A stretch of 22,276 nucleotides of DNA from Rhodospirillaceae bacterium. Lineage in GTDB: Bacteria; Pseudomonadota; Alphaproteobacteria; SP197. Of this stretch, positions 1 through 7,779 are shown piece after piece. Every line of letters begins with the position of its first letter. Position 1 is the stretch's first letter. Position numbers and translations under genes: made by a program. The stretch is from contig JABIUG010000284.1 of NCBI GenBank assembly GCA_018700655.1, positions 1 to 22,276 of the forward strand. The letters run 5' to 3'. The notes beneath the pieces are model-generated. The model had not been told where the DNA came from. It made no database searches and saw only the letters and a list, made by a program, of their open reading frames with translations.

Positions 1-1
1 A

Positions 2-472
2 GCGCCGCGCATCGCACCGGCCTCGGTCGACCCGACGATCAAAAACTATCACTGGGGCGACTTCACCAACGCACTGTTTGAGGTCGAGGACAACGATGCC
101 GATCATGCCGTACTAATGGGCCCTGATGGCTTCGTTTCGGAATGTCCTGGCTCCAACATCTTTGCCGTGCTTGACGGTGTCGTCACCAGCCCCGGTCATG
201 GCGCGCTTGAGGGCATCACGCGCAAGGCCGTGCACGAGCTGTGTGACCTGATGGATCTGCCCAACGAAAATCGCGATATCACGCGCGATGAATTGCTCGA
301 TGCCGACGAGATCTTCATGGCCTCGACCGCAGGCGGCGTCATGCCGATCCGCCAGATCAACGAACGCATGCTCTCGAACGGCGCACCCGGCCCGATCAGC
401 CGCAGGATTCACAGCCAGTACTGGGCCAAACACGACGAAGGCTGGAAGGCGACGCCGGTGAGTTACGGTTGA
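2..472 (+). CDS. class IV aminotransferase, C-terminal part (5' end outside window)
   Basis: The frame is open from the window edge to the TGA at 470-472, giving the last 156 residues of a fold-type IV PLP aminotransferase (branched-chain or D-amino-acid aminotransferase group). Family marks seen are the segment FVSECPGSNIF, matching the usual G-x-V-x-E-G-x-x-S-N-hF motif, then LEGITRKAVHEL and the late segment ADEIFMASTAGGVMPI, which lines the phosphate-binding end of the PLP site in this family. The catalytic lysine would lie upstream of the window. It presumably moves an amino group between an amino acid and a 2-oxo acid. The substrate cannot be read from this half. The sulfatase gene follows directly on the same strand, so the two may be co-transcribed, although no pathway link is obvious. 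Confidence 0.85.
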   Translation, partial: APRIAPASVDPTIKNYHWGDFTNALFEVEDNDADHAVLMGPDGFVSECPGSNIFAVLDGVVTSPGHGALEGITRKAVHELCDLMDLPNENRDITRDELLDADEIFMASTAGGVMPIRQINERMLSNGAPGPISRRIHSQYWAKHDEGWKATPVSYG

Positions 473-486
473 GCTCGGTTTCGCTT

Positions 487-2001
487 ATGGCCGCGAGACC
501 CAACATCCTGCTGTTGCAGGCCGACCAACTTTCGGCTTCGGCGCTGGCCTGTTATGGCAATCCGTTCACGAAAACACCCCATATCGACCGGCTGGCGGGT
601 ACTGGCGTGGTGTTCGAGGGTCACTACTGCAATTTCCCGCTTTGTGCGCCAAGCCGCTTTTCGATGATGACCGGCCAGTTGGCTTCGCGCATCGGAGCCT
701 ATGACAACGGCGCCGAACTGCCGTCGGCGATCCCGACCTTTGCGCATTACCTGCGTGCGCAGGGTTACCGCACCTGCCTTTCGGGCAAGATGCACTTTGT
801 CGGTGCCGACCAGCTTCATGGCTTCGACGAACGTCTGACCAGCGACATCTATCCCGGCGACTTCGCCTGGACGGCCGACTGGGACGCGCGCGAACACACC
901 GATGCCGGCGGTCCCGATGCCGGCGTGAAATCCGGGCGTTGCACCGGCAGCGTTCAGATCGATTATGACGAACAAGTCGCCGGGGAAGCCTGCGCCTGGT
1001 TCGATGGCCTCTCCGATGGAACAGACGCGCCCTTTTTGCTGACTGTTTCGTTCACCCACCCCCATGATCCCTTCGCGTGCACGGAAGAATTCTGGTCGCT
1101 CTATGACGACGTCGAGATTCCACTGCCGACAACTCCCACCGTCGACGACCCCCACTCCCAGGCCATGCGTCGGCAATACGCGATGGAAGGCATGGAGGTC
1201 AGTGACGACCAGGTCCGCAACGCTCGCCGCGCCTATTACGGTGCAACCTCTTATGTCGATGCGAAGATGGGCCAGGTTCTGGGCGCGCTGGAACGTTCGG
1301 GTCAGGCCGACAACACGATCGTCATCATCACTTCCGACCACGGCGAGATGCTGGGCGATCACGGCCTCTGGATGAAGAAGGTGTTTTACGAGAATGCCCT
1401 GAAGATCCCGATGATCGTCACCTGTCCCGAGCGGTTCACGGCGCGGCGTCTCTCCGGCCTCGTATCACTGGTCGATCTTCTGCCGACCATGATGGGGCTG
1501 GTTGGGGACGGCCATGGCGATACGACCTCCTTGGTCGAACCGCTCGACGGTGTTGATCTCTCCGCTTCGATCCTGCGCGGAACGCCCCTTTCGGTACGCC
1601 CCCTGCTTGCCGAGCTGACCTGTGAGGGAACGCCGGGGCCGGTTCTGATGCTGCGCCGTGGTGCACTGAAATACATCTGGAGCGCAGTCGATCCGCCAAT
1701 CTTGTTTGATCTGGAAACCGACCCGGAAGAGGTCATCAACATCGCCGGCGAATCCCATGTCGCCGAGGCCGAAGCCGCCCTGCGACACGACATCACGCAA
1801 CACTGGGATGCCGGGGCGCTGGCATGCGACGTGCGCCTTTCACAGCAGCGACGCCTGTTTGTACAGCAGGCCCACCATGCTGCGGGAACACCGCCCGACT
1901 GGGACTACCGGGAATCAGGCACCCCCGACACCCGCTGGATGCGCAGCAATGTCGGTTACAACGCCTGGGCCTATGGTTCGATCACGGACCTGGAACAGTA
2001 G
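487..2001 (+). CDS. betC: choline-sulfatase-like type I sulfatase
   Basis: A 504-residue sulfatase that probably hydrolyses choline-O-sulfate to choline and sulfate. The N-terminal RPNILLLQADQ holds the first metal-binding Asp. LCAPSR (Cys53) is the C-x-P-S-R site where Cys is converted to formylglycine. SGKMHFVGADQLHGFDERL, TVSFTHPHDP and TSDHGEMLGDHGLW are segments typical of choline sulfatases. The C-terminal stretch with SQQRR and PPDWDYRES matches the choline-sulfatase C-terminal domain, and the length fits BetC (about 510). I chose the ATG at 487, four residues before PNILL. A TTG at 469 overlaps the preceding TGA and has GGTGAG upstream, so it is a real alternative giving 510 residues. 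No betA, betB or betI gene is adjacent. It ends convergently 15 bases from the next gene. The exact sulfate ester remains an inference. Confidence 0.87.
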   Translation: MAARPNILLLQADQLSASALACYGNPFTKTPHIDRLAGTGVVFEGHYCNFPLCAPSRFSMMTGQLASRIGAYDNGAELPSAIPTFAHYLRAQGYRTCLSGKMHFVGADQLHGFDERLTSDIYPGDFAWTADWDAREHTDAGGPDAGVKSGRCTGSVQIDYDEQVAGEACAWFDGLSDGTDAPFLLTVSFTHPHDPFACTEEFWSLYDDVEIPLPTTPTVDDPHSQAMRRQYAMEGMEVSDDQVRNARRAYYGATSYVDAKMGQVLGALERSGQADNTIVIITSDHGEMLGDHGLWMKKVFYENALKIPMIVTCPERFTARRLSGLVSLVDLLPTMMGLVGDGHGDTTSLVEPLDGVDLSASILRGTPLSVRPLLAELTCEGTPGPVLMLRRGALKYIWSAVDPPILFDLETDPEEVINIAGESHVAEAEAALRHDITQHWDAGALACDVRLSQQRRLFVQQAHHAAGTPPDWDYRESGTPDTRWMRSNVGYNAWAYGSITDLEQ

Positions 2002-2016
2002 AACAGGCCCGCCCGT

Positions 2017-3378
2017 TCAGAGCATGCTCTTGATATCCGCCGAGAAGGTCGGGAAAGAATGGATCTGATCACGCAGTTCGGCAGCCGTAATGCCGTGGCG
2101 CATGGCCATCGCAAACAGATGGATCAGCTCTTCGCCGTGGTGGCCGACCATATGCGCCCCGACAATGCGGTCGGTGCCGGCTTCGACCAGCGTTTTGGAG
2201 AAGGCCGCCGTCTCACCATAGGTTCGGCTGGAGAACCAGCCGCGCATGTCCGAGGTCACGACCTTGACGTCGAGACCAAGCCTGTCTGCCTCTTCTTCGG
2301 TGAGGCCGACGCTGCTTAGCGCGGGCACCGTGTAGACGCTGCTGGGGATGACGTTATAGTCCGGCGTTGTCGTTGCACCGTTCAGGATGTTCTGGCCGAC
2401 AATCCTGCCTTCATAGGTCGCAACCGGCGAGAGTTGGGCCGAATGCACAAGGGCATCACCGGCAACCCAGGCAGCGGGGTTGGAAACAGAACGCAAGTGC
2501 TCATCAACTTCAATGCGAAGACGGTCATGGGTGATGCCCGCGGCTTCCAGATCAAGCGTATCGACATTGGCGATGCGACCTGCGCCGTTGACCACCCTTG
2601 TCGCGGACTGGCGCAGGGTTTCACCCTCGTGTTCGTACTCGACCTCAAGCCTGCCATCGGTCTCGACGATCTGCTTGACGGTGACGTCGGTCTTGACGAC
2701 CACTCCAAGTCGCTCGGTCTCGGCGCGGATTGCGTCGACGGCATCCTTTTCCATGCGCGGCAAGAGGCGTGGCAGTGCTTCAAGGATCGTCACCTTTGCG
2801 CCGGCGCGAATGTAGACATGGCTGAATTCCATCGCGATCACGCCACCGCCGACAAAGACCACCTCCTCGGGCAGCTTGCGTTCGGAGAGAACCTCATCGG
2901 ACGTGATCTTGTGTTCGGCGCCCGGAATGGGAAGCGGTCGGGGCCTTGAGCCCGTCGCGATCACGATGTTGTCGCCCTCGATCACCGTGCCATCGATCAC
3001 CGTGCCATCGACATCGATGGCATTGGGCCCCACGAACCTCGCCGTGCCGGAAAAGACCGCACCGCGCTTTTCGGCCAGTTGGCGCATGGAATTGGGAATT
3101 GCTTCGATCAGCCCCTGCTCACGCTCGATCAGAGTCGTCCAGTCAAGCCTGGCTTCACCGACGGTAATGCCGTGAGTGGGAGCACTTTCGATCTCATGCA
3201 TGGCATGGGCGGCAGCGACCAAGACCTTCTTGGGCGTGCAGCCGCGGTTGGGGCAGGTTCCCCCGAAGGTCCAGTTTTCCACAAAAGCGATGTTCTTTCC
3301 GGCTTCGTGCAAGACACTCGATACCGCAAAGCCGGCGTTGCCGCCGCCAAGAATGATGACGTCAAACCTGTCAGCCAT
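2017..3378 (-). CDS. FAD-dependent pyridine nucleotide-disulfide oxidoreductase
   Basis: A 453-residue flavoprotein of the glutathione reductase / dihydrolipoamide dehydrogenase fold. The FAD-binding loop GGGNAG is at residues 11-16. The redox disulfide motif GGTCPNRGCTPKK has Cys42 and Cys47. A second Rossmann loop, VGGGVIAMEF, lies near residues 175-185 for NAD(P)H, and VAGDALV is the second FAD motif. The C-terminal dimerisation domain ends SFPTFSADIKSML, where Phe442 stands in the place of the catalytic His of the usual H-P-T motif. It may therefore be a specialised branch rather than a true glutathione reductase, and its substrate is unknown. The ATG at 3378 is chosen because AAGGAAG lies just upstream and the FAD motif follows at once. 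The frame stays open further upstream, but that part looks non-coding. The gene lies 155 bases downstream of the ABC permease gene. Confidence 0.88.
   Translation of the reverse strand: MADRFDVIILGGGNAGFAVSSVLHEAGKNIAFVENWTFGGTCPNRGCTPKKVLVAAAHAMHEIESAPTHGITVGEARLDWTTLIEREQGLIEAIPNSMRQLAEKRGAVFSGTARFVGPNAIDVDGTVIDGTVIEGDNIVIATGSRPRPLPIPGAEHKITSDEVLSERKLPEEVVFVGGGVIAMEFSHVYIRAGAKVTILEALPRLLPRMEKDAVDAIRAETERLGVVVKTDVTVKQIVETDGRLEVEYEHEGETLRQSATRVVNGAGRIANVDTLDLEAAGITHDRLRIEVDEHLRSVSNPAAWVAGDALVHSAQLSPVATYEGRIVGQNILNGATTTPDYNVIPSSVYTVPALSSVGLTEEEADRLGLDVKVVTSDMRGWFSSRTYGETAAFSKTLVEAGTDRIVGAHMVGHHGEELIHLFAMAMRHGITAAELRDQIHSFPTFSADIKSML
2981..3010. repeat. perfect 15-bp tandem duplication inside the flavoprotein gene
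   Basis: The 15-base unit ATCACCGTGCCATCG occurs twice back to back (2981-2995 and 2996-3010). It keeps the frame and encodes DGTVI-DGTVI, near residues 125-134 of the disulfide oxidoreductase, in a surface-type stretch between beta strands of the FAD domain. It is most likely a recent slippage duplication with little functional effect. Confidence 0.85.
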
Positions 3379-3533
3379 GATTGTCTTCCTTTCGAGGTCC
3401 AAATCACGGACCCGGGTGATTGCGCAGGGCACAACCGTTCCCTGCCCGGTCAAATGGGACGGAATGTCACGAACCGCAGTAACAGTGTGGTGATCGCGCC
3501 GAACGCGACCCGATCCAGTGCTGGAGCGGTCGG

Positions 3534-4982
3534 TCAGCCGCCTGACGTCAAGGACGAGGCTGCGTAACGACGCCATCGCCAGCGCAGGAGCAGGCCGACC
3601 AGCACGACTTCAGCCGCGGGCCAAAGCACCGGAGGAATGGAAAGGTCGACAAAGGGCACATCCCAGGCGGGCGCGAAGGCAGGCAGAAAAGTGTAGGCAT
3701 CCACCGAAGCGACAATCAACGGTGCCAGACCATAGAGCAGCACCATCCAGATCAGCCAGGTCATGAACGCCCGTCTAGCGCGCCCGCGAAGCCAGACAAA
3801 GACCAGCAGCATCAGGTCGCGTGTGACAAAGAGGTAGGCCGCGACCATCGTGCCGGCGGCCAGCGACTGCAGGTCGACTCCGGCAAGCTCATCGGCAACA
3901 TCGATCGCTTCGCCGGGTTCCATCAGCATCAACAGCACGACACTGATCACAACACCGACCAGTACCAGGACATGGCTGACGATCCATAGCGGTGCATGAC
4001 GTAACGCACTGCCAATCTGGCCTGCACCGATGGCCTCGATCAGGCGACGCAAATGGACCGGATTTACACGTTCTAGTACAGCGGGCACGTAAGTCAGGAA
4101 CATCGCCGTCACCGTGACGATCACGACCGTCCAGGTGACGCCTGTCGCCCCATCGGCGCCCATGATCAAACCGGCCAGCCAAAATCCGGTGAACAACGCA
4201 AACAGAGGCCACATCACCGGCATGTTGGTCATCTGCAATTCAACCCGCATCCGCCGCCAAAGACCGATTACGGCCCAGCCGGCAAACAGCACAGCGCTGA
4301 CCACGGCAAACCAAACGGCATCGAAAACATGACTGAACCATGGGATCTGCTGGCCGCTCTCGAGGTTATCGAGCATTCCGAAAACAAAGACGGCAATCAC
4401 GATCACAGCGATCTGGGCGATCGTCACATCAAGCTGCCGGGCACTTTCGCGCCGGCTTACCGAGGTCATGGCAGCCAACAGCACCGAAGCTTCAAGCAGG
4501 ATCGTGAGAGCCACGAAACCGACGGTGAGCTGCAACAGCGTGACCGCGATCGACTGCCCGGTTTCCTTGGACACCGCATCGTAATGGTGTTCCCACAGGC
4601 CCATCGAAACGAGCATGACGGCCAACATGATGAGGCAGCCATACCAGACAAAGATCGTGCTGCCCAAGAGCTTGCCCCAGGTCATCGACCAGGCGCCGGT
4701 CGATGAGAGACGCTGTTGATCCCAGGTCCTCTCGGCAACTTCGCGCACCATCGCACTGGCAGCTGCACGGGCGCCCCAGAGGATCACGCTCAGAGCATAA
4801 CCGACCGATGATGTACCAGCCAGGGTCGCCAGAAAGTCCTGGCCACCGGCAGGTTTGGTGGGATCGATCGTCCACACCGCGACGAGCAACAGGGCAAGGC
4901 CCAGAACCAGCGGCATGAAAAGCAGTCGCCCGACGGAAATCTCGAGCCAGAGGTAGCGGCGCAGTTCGGGATTAAGTCGCAT
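3534..4982 (-). CDS. ABC-2-type transporter permease
   Basis: A 482-residue inner-membrane protein with about twelve hydrophobic segments, for example LLFMPLVLGLALLLVAV near the start and VVISVVLLMLM and VLWPAAEVVLVGLLL near the end. The early cytoplasmic segment VREVAERTWDQQRLSSTG followed by WGKLLGS resembles the coupling region of ABC-2 permeases. It should pair with the ATPase encoded just upstream. The start codon ATG (4982-4980) shares one base with the ATPase stop (TGATG), which indicates translational coupling. A GTG one codon earlier (4985) is possible. ABC-2 systems usually export lipids, polysaccharides or drugs, but nothing here identifies the cargo. The flavoprotein gene lies 155 bases downstream on the same strand. 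Confidence 0.88.
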   Translation of the reverse strand: MRLNPELRRYLWLEISVGRLLFMPLVLGLALLLVAVWTIDPTKPAGGQDFLATLAGTSSVGYALSVILWGARAAASAMVREVAERTWDQQRLSSTGAWSMTWGKLLGSTIFVWYGCLIMLAVMLVSMGLWEHHYDAVSKETGQSIAVTLLQLTVGFVALTILLEASVLLAAMTSVSRRESARQLDVTIAQIAVIVIAVFVFGMLDNLESGQQIPWFSHVFDAVWFAVVSAVLFAGWAVIGLWRRMRVELQMTNMPVMWPLFALFTGFWLAGLIMGADGATGVTWTVVIVTVTAMFLTYVPAVLERVNPVHLRRLIEAIGAGQIGSALRHAPLWIVSHVLVLVGVVISVVLLMLMEPGEAIDVADELAGVDLQSLAAGTMVAAYLFVTRDLMLLVFVWLRGRARRAFMTWLIWMVLLYGLAPLIVASVDAYTFLPAFAPAWDVPFVDLSIPPVLWPAAEVVLVGLLLRWRWRRYAASSLTSGG

Positions 4983-5935
4983 CACTGGCCCTCGTCGCTG
5001 GTCGCGACTTCGCGGTAGATCTCGGTCAGTCCCATGCGTTTTTCCGCCAGGCCGGTAACCGGTACAGAGTTGCCGATCAGACGTTTGAGAAGATCGCGAC
5101 GGAACAGCAGGTCACGTGGCCCCCGGAAGGTAATATTGAGATCATCGAGCGCAACGACCTCAAGGACCGCCTCGTCGGCGGTCAACATCGCGAGCATGCC
5201 TTGAGTCGGTGCCGCCAGTTCCAGGGCATAGAGGACCATGCGTGTGCCGTCGGCGTCCTCGATCGCGCGGTGTTCGACGATCCGCCCATGATCCATGACC
5301 AGGACGTGGCTGGAGTAATCCTCAAGCTCGGCCAGGATGTGGGAACTCACGATGAGGGTCATGCCCTCGTCGCGCAGTGAAAGAAGCAAATCCGACAGGG
5401 ACTGGCGCGCAAGCGGATCAAGCCCGGAAGCCGGTTCATCGAGCAGGATCAGGGTCGGTTGATGCACGATCGCCTGGGCTATCGCCAGACGCTGGCGCTG
5501 GCCGCGCGAAAGTTCACCGGCCCTGCGATCAATCAGGTCTTCGAGATCAAGCTGACCTGCAACCCGGGTCACAGCTTCGACCTCATCGGTCCCCTGAAAG
5601 CCATGCATCGCGACCGCATGACGCAGGCACTGGCGCACCGTCAACTCGTCATAAAGCCCGAAGAAATCGGAGAGATAGCCGATCTTGCGATGCACCGCGC
5701 GCGGGTCGGCATGGGCATCCTCGCCCTCGACCAGAATACGCCCGGAATAGGGCGTATCGAGGGCTGCCATACAACGCAACAGGGTCGTCTTGCCCGCACC
5801 GTTGGGTCCGACCAGCGCGGTGATCGAACCCTGCTCGACCGTCAGCGAGACATTGTGGAGCGCACGCAGGGTGGCGTAATCGAAGATCAGGTCCTCGACC
5901 GCGATGACCGGTGTTGTTGCCGTGCTCTCAGCCAT
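4982..5935 (-). CDS. ABC transporter ATP-binding protein
   Basis: A 317-residue ABC ATPase that powers the permease encoded directly downstream. The Walker A motif GPNGAGKTT is at residues 43-51, the signature LSRGQ at 142-146, Walker B LILLDEP at 162-168, the D-loop in SGLDP, and the switch His in VSSHIL. The Q-loop region reads IGYLSDFFGLYDELTV, with Ser-Asp where Pro-Gln is commonest, a form seen in some ABC-2 importer/exporter ATPases. The last ~95 residues after the ATPase core form a C-terminal extension typical of single-domain ABC-2 ATPases. The start at 5935 has GGGAGGGTGAG upstream. The stop overlaps the permease start by one base, so the pair forms an operon. Confidence 0.93.
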   Translation of the reverse strand: MAESTATTPVIAVEDLIFDYATLRALHNVSLTVEQGSITALVGPNGAGKTTLLRCMAALDTPYSGRILVEGEDAHADPRAVHRKIGYLSDFFGLYDELTVRQCLRHAVAMHGFQGTDEVEAVTRVAGQLDLEDLIDRRAGELSRGQRQRLAIAQAIVHQPTLILLDEPASGLDPLARQSLSDLLLSLRDEGMTLIVSSHILAELEDYSSHVLVMDHGRIVEHRAIEDADGTRMVLYALELAAPTQGMLAMLTADEAVLEVVALDDLNITFRGPRDLLFRRDLLKRLIGNSVPVTGLAEKRMGLTEIYREVATSDEGQ

Positions 5936-6035
5936 CAGCTTCGCTCACCCTCCCACGGCTCCCGCAAGCGGTAGAGGGAAAGGAATGCCATGTTGCCCGC
6001 CTGTGTTGTTGACGGCGGGAGTACGACAGGGCGAC

Positions 6036-6091
6036 GGCACGCGACTGCGTGCCCACCACGTAGTGGCGTAAGCCAAGCGTGCGGAGCACGC
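6036..6091. repeat. cluster of short hairpins in the spacer between gabD and the ABC operon
   Basis: The 189-base spacer holds three inverted repeats in a row: GGCACGC-GACT-GCGTGCC (6036-6053), CCAC-6 nt-GTGG (6053-6066) and GCGTGC-GGA-GCACGC (6077-6091). The last is nested in an outer CAAGCG/CGCTTG pair ending at 6103. It lies downstream of the gabD stop, so it could end gabD transcription, but there is no T-run. It may instead be a dispersed palindromic repeat. No reading frame here looks real. Confidence 0.45.
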
Positions 6092-6124
6092 GCCCGGCGC
6101 TTGAGGGAACAAACAAAAGGCTCC

Positions 6125-7582
6125 TTACCTATCCACACCGGCGACGCAGACATACTTGGCTTCGACATATTCCTCGATGCCCATATGGCTGCCTTCACGG
6201 CCGATGCCCGATTCCTTGACCCCGCCGAACGGCGCGACTTCGGTCGAGATGATGCCGGTGTTGACGCCGACAATGCCGTATTCGAGGCCTTCGGAGACAC
6301 GCCAGATACGGCCGATGTCGCGGCTGTAGAAGTAACTCGCCAGACCGAACTCGGTGTCGTTGGCCTGCTGAATGACCTCATCTTCCGTGTCGAAGCGGAA
6401 CAGCGGAGCGAGCGGACCGAAGGTTTCGTCGCGAGCGACCATCATCTGCGGGTTCACATCGGCCATCACGGTCGGCTGGAAATAGCTGCCACCCAGTTCA
6501 TGGCGATTGCCGCCGGTCATTACGCGCGCACCTTTGGAGGTCGCATCGGCGATGTGTTCCTCGATCTTGTCGATCGCCGAGGCATTGATCAGCGGGCCCT
6601 GATTGACACCGTCTTCCAGGCCGTTACCGACCTTCATTTCGGCGACCTTGGCAGCGAACTTCTCGGCAAAGGCGTCATAGACCAGCGACTGAATATAGAG
6701 CCTGTTGGCGCAAACGCAGGTCTGACCCATGTTTCGGAACTTCGAGAGCATCGCGCCTTCGACCGCCGCATCAAGGTCGGCATCGTCGAACACGATAAAG
6801 GGCGCATTGCCGCCCAGTTCCATGGTGACCTTCTTCACGGTCGAAGCGGCCTGCTCCATCAACTTCTTGCCGACCTCGGTCGAGCCGGTGAAGGTGATCT
6901 TGCGCACGATCGGGTTCTTGGTCAGTTCATCGCCGATCTCGGCTGATTTGCCCGAGAGAATGTTGAGCACGCCTTTGGGAATGCCGGCGCGTTCGGCCAG
7001 CTCACACAGCGCAAAGGCCGAATAGGGTGTTTCGGTCGCAGGCTTGCACACGAAGGTACAGCCGGCCGCCAGTGCGGGCCCTGCCTTGCGCGTGATCATG
7101 GCGCTGGGGAAGTTCCAGGGCGTGATCGCGCCGACGACACCGATCGGCTCCTTGAGAACCATGATGCGTCGGTCCGACATGTGCTGGGGCACGGTTTCGC
7201 CGTAAATGCGCTTGCCCTCTTCGGCGAACCACTCGATGAAGCTGGCGGCATAAACGATCTCGCCGCGTGATTCGGCGATCGGCTTGCCCTGCTCCATCGT
7301 CATCATGATGGCGAGATCTTCCTGATTATCGAGCATCAGGTCGAACCATTTCCTCAGGATGCCTGCACGTTCCTTGGCGGTCTTGGCGCGCCACGCCGGC
7401 ATGGCTGCGTTGGCGGCCTCGATCGCACGGCGGGTCTCGCCCATACCCATGCGCGGAATCGTGCCCAGCGTCGCACCCGTTGCGGGGTCGCGGACATCGA
7501 TCGTTTCGCCGCTATCGGCGTCGCACCAGGCGCCATCGATGTAGCACTGCTGGCGGAAAAGGCTGCTGTCGGAAAGTTTCAT
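6125..7582 (-). CDS. gabD: NAD(P)-dependent succinate-semialdehyde dehydrogenase family protein
   Basis: A 485-residue aldehyde dehydrogenase, the normal length for GabD. It oxidises an aldehyde, most likely succinate semialdehyde or glutarate semialdehyde, to the acid. Marks seen are TPWNFPSAMITRK (cofactor and catalytic Asn), the glycine motif FTGSTEVGKKL, the general-base Glu in MELGGNAPF, and the catalytic Cys in GQTCVCANRLY near residue 288. The paired Cys-x-Cys is common in GabD. The C-terminal PFGGVKESGIGREGS segment is also typical. I chose the ATG at 7582 because GGGGGA lies about seven bases upstream. A TTG at 7594 is the only other start. No GABA aminotransferase gene is adjacent, so the exact substrate is inferred from family resemblance. 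Confidence 0.9.
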   Translation of the reverse strand: MKLSDSSLFRQQCYIDGAWCDADSGETIDVRDPATGATLGTIPRMGMGETRRAIEAANAAMPAWRAKTAKERAGILRKWFDLMLDNQEDLAIMMTMEQGKPIAESRGEIVYAASFIEWFAEEGKRIYGETVPQHMSDRRIMVLKEPIGVVGAITPWNFPSAMITRKAGPALAAGCTFVCKPATETPYSAFALCELAERAGIPKGVLNILSGKSAEIGDELTKNPIVRKITFTGSTEVGKKLMEQAASTVKKVTMELGGNAPFIVFDDADLDAAVEGAMLSKFRNMGQTCVCANRLYIQSLVYDAFAEKFAAKVAEMKVGNGLEDGVNQGPLINASAIDKIEEHIADATSKGARVMTGGNRHELGGSYFQPTVMADVNPQMMVARDETFGPLAPLFRFDTEDEVIQQANDTEFGLASYFYSRDIGRIWRVSEGLEYGIVGVNTGIISTEVAPFGGVKESGIGREGSHMGIEEYVEAKYVCVAGVDR

Positions 7583-7779
7583 GGGATCCCCCAAAGTTCA
7601 GGTGTGTTTCGGCGGGTTCTGCGGTTCCCGCTCTGTCAGGTGGTATGGCGCGCAATCTAGAGCGTATCGTGACCGGGTGGAACCATCCTGTGGGACCAAA
7701 CATGATGCCTGTGCAAGCACAGCAGGGGTTGACGCCGTCACTGCCGTTGCGGTCTATGGCCTCGCAGTTGGGGAAAACC

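Noticed and set aside
463..1362. Long minus-strand open frame opposite the sulfatase
   Set aside because: It mirrors the codon bias of the real gene, shows no recognisable domain, and is a shadow of high GC content. The same holds for the long open frames opposite the aldehyde dehydrogenase, amine oxidase, Rieske-like, and SMP-30 genes.
3379..3576. Extended N-terminus of the flavoprotein (66 extra residues)
   Set aside because: The extension has no family match and overlaps the end of the permease gene, while the ATG at 3378 has a good ribosome site and begins the FAD motif.
7480..7779. N-terminal 100-residue extension of the FkbM-fusion protein
   Set aside because: It overlaps the start of gabD, is rich in Arg from antisense coding, and the best ribosome binding site lies before the ATG at 7780.
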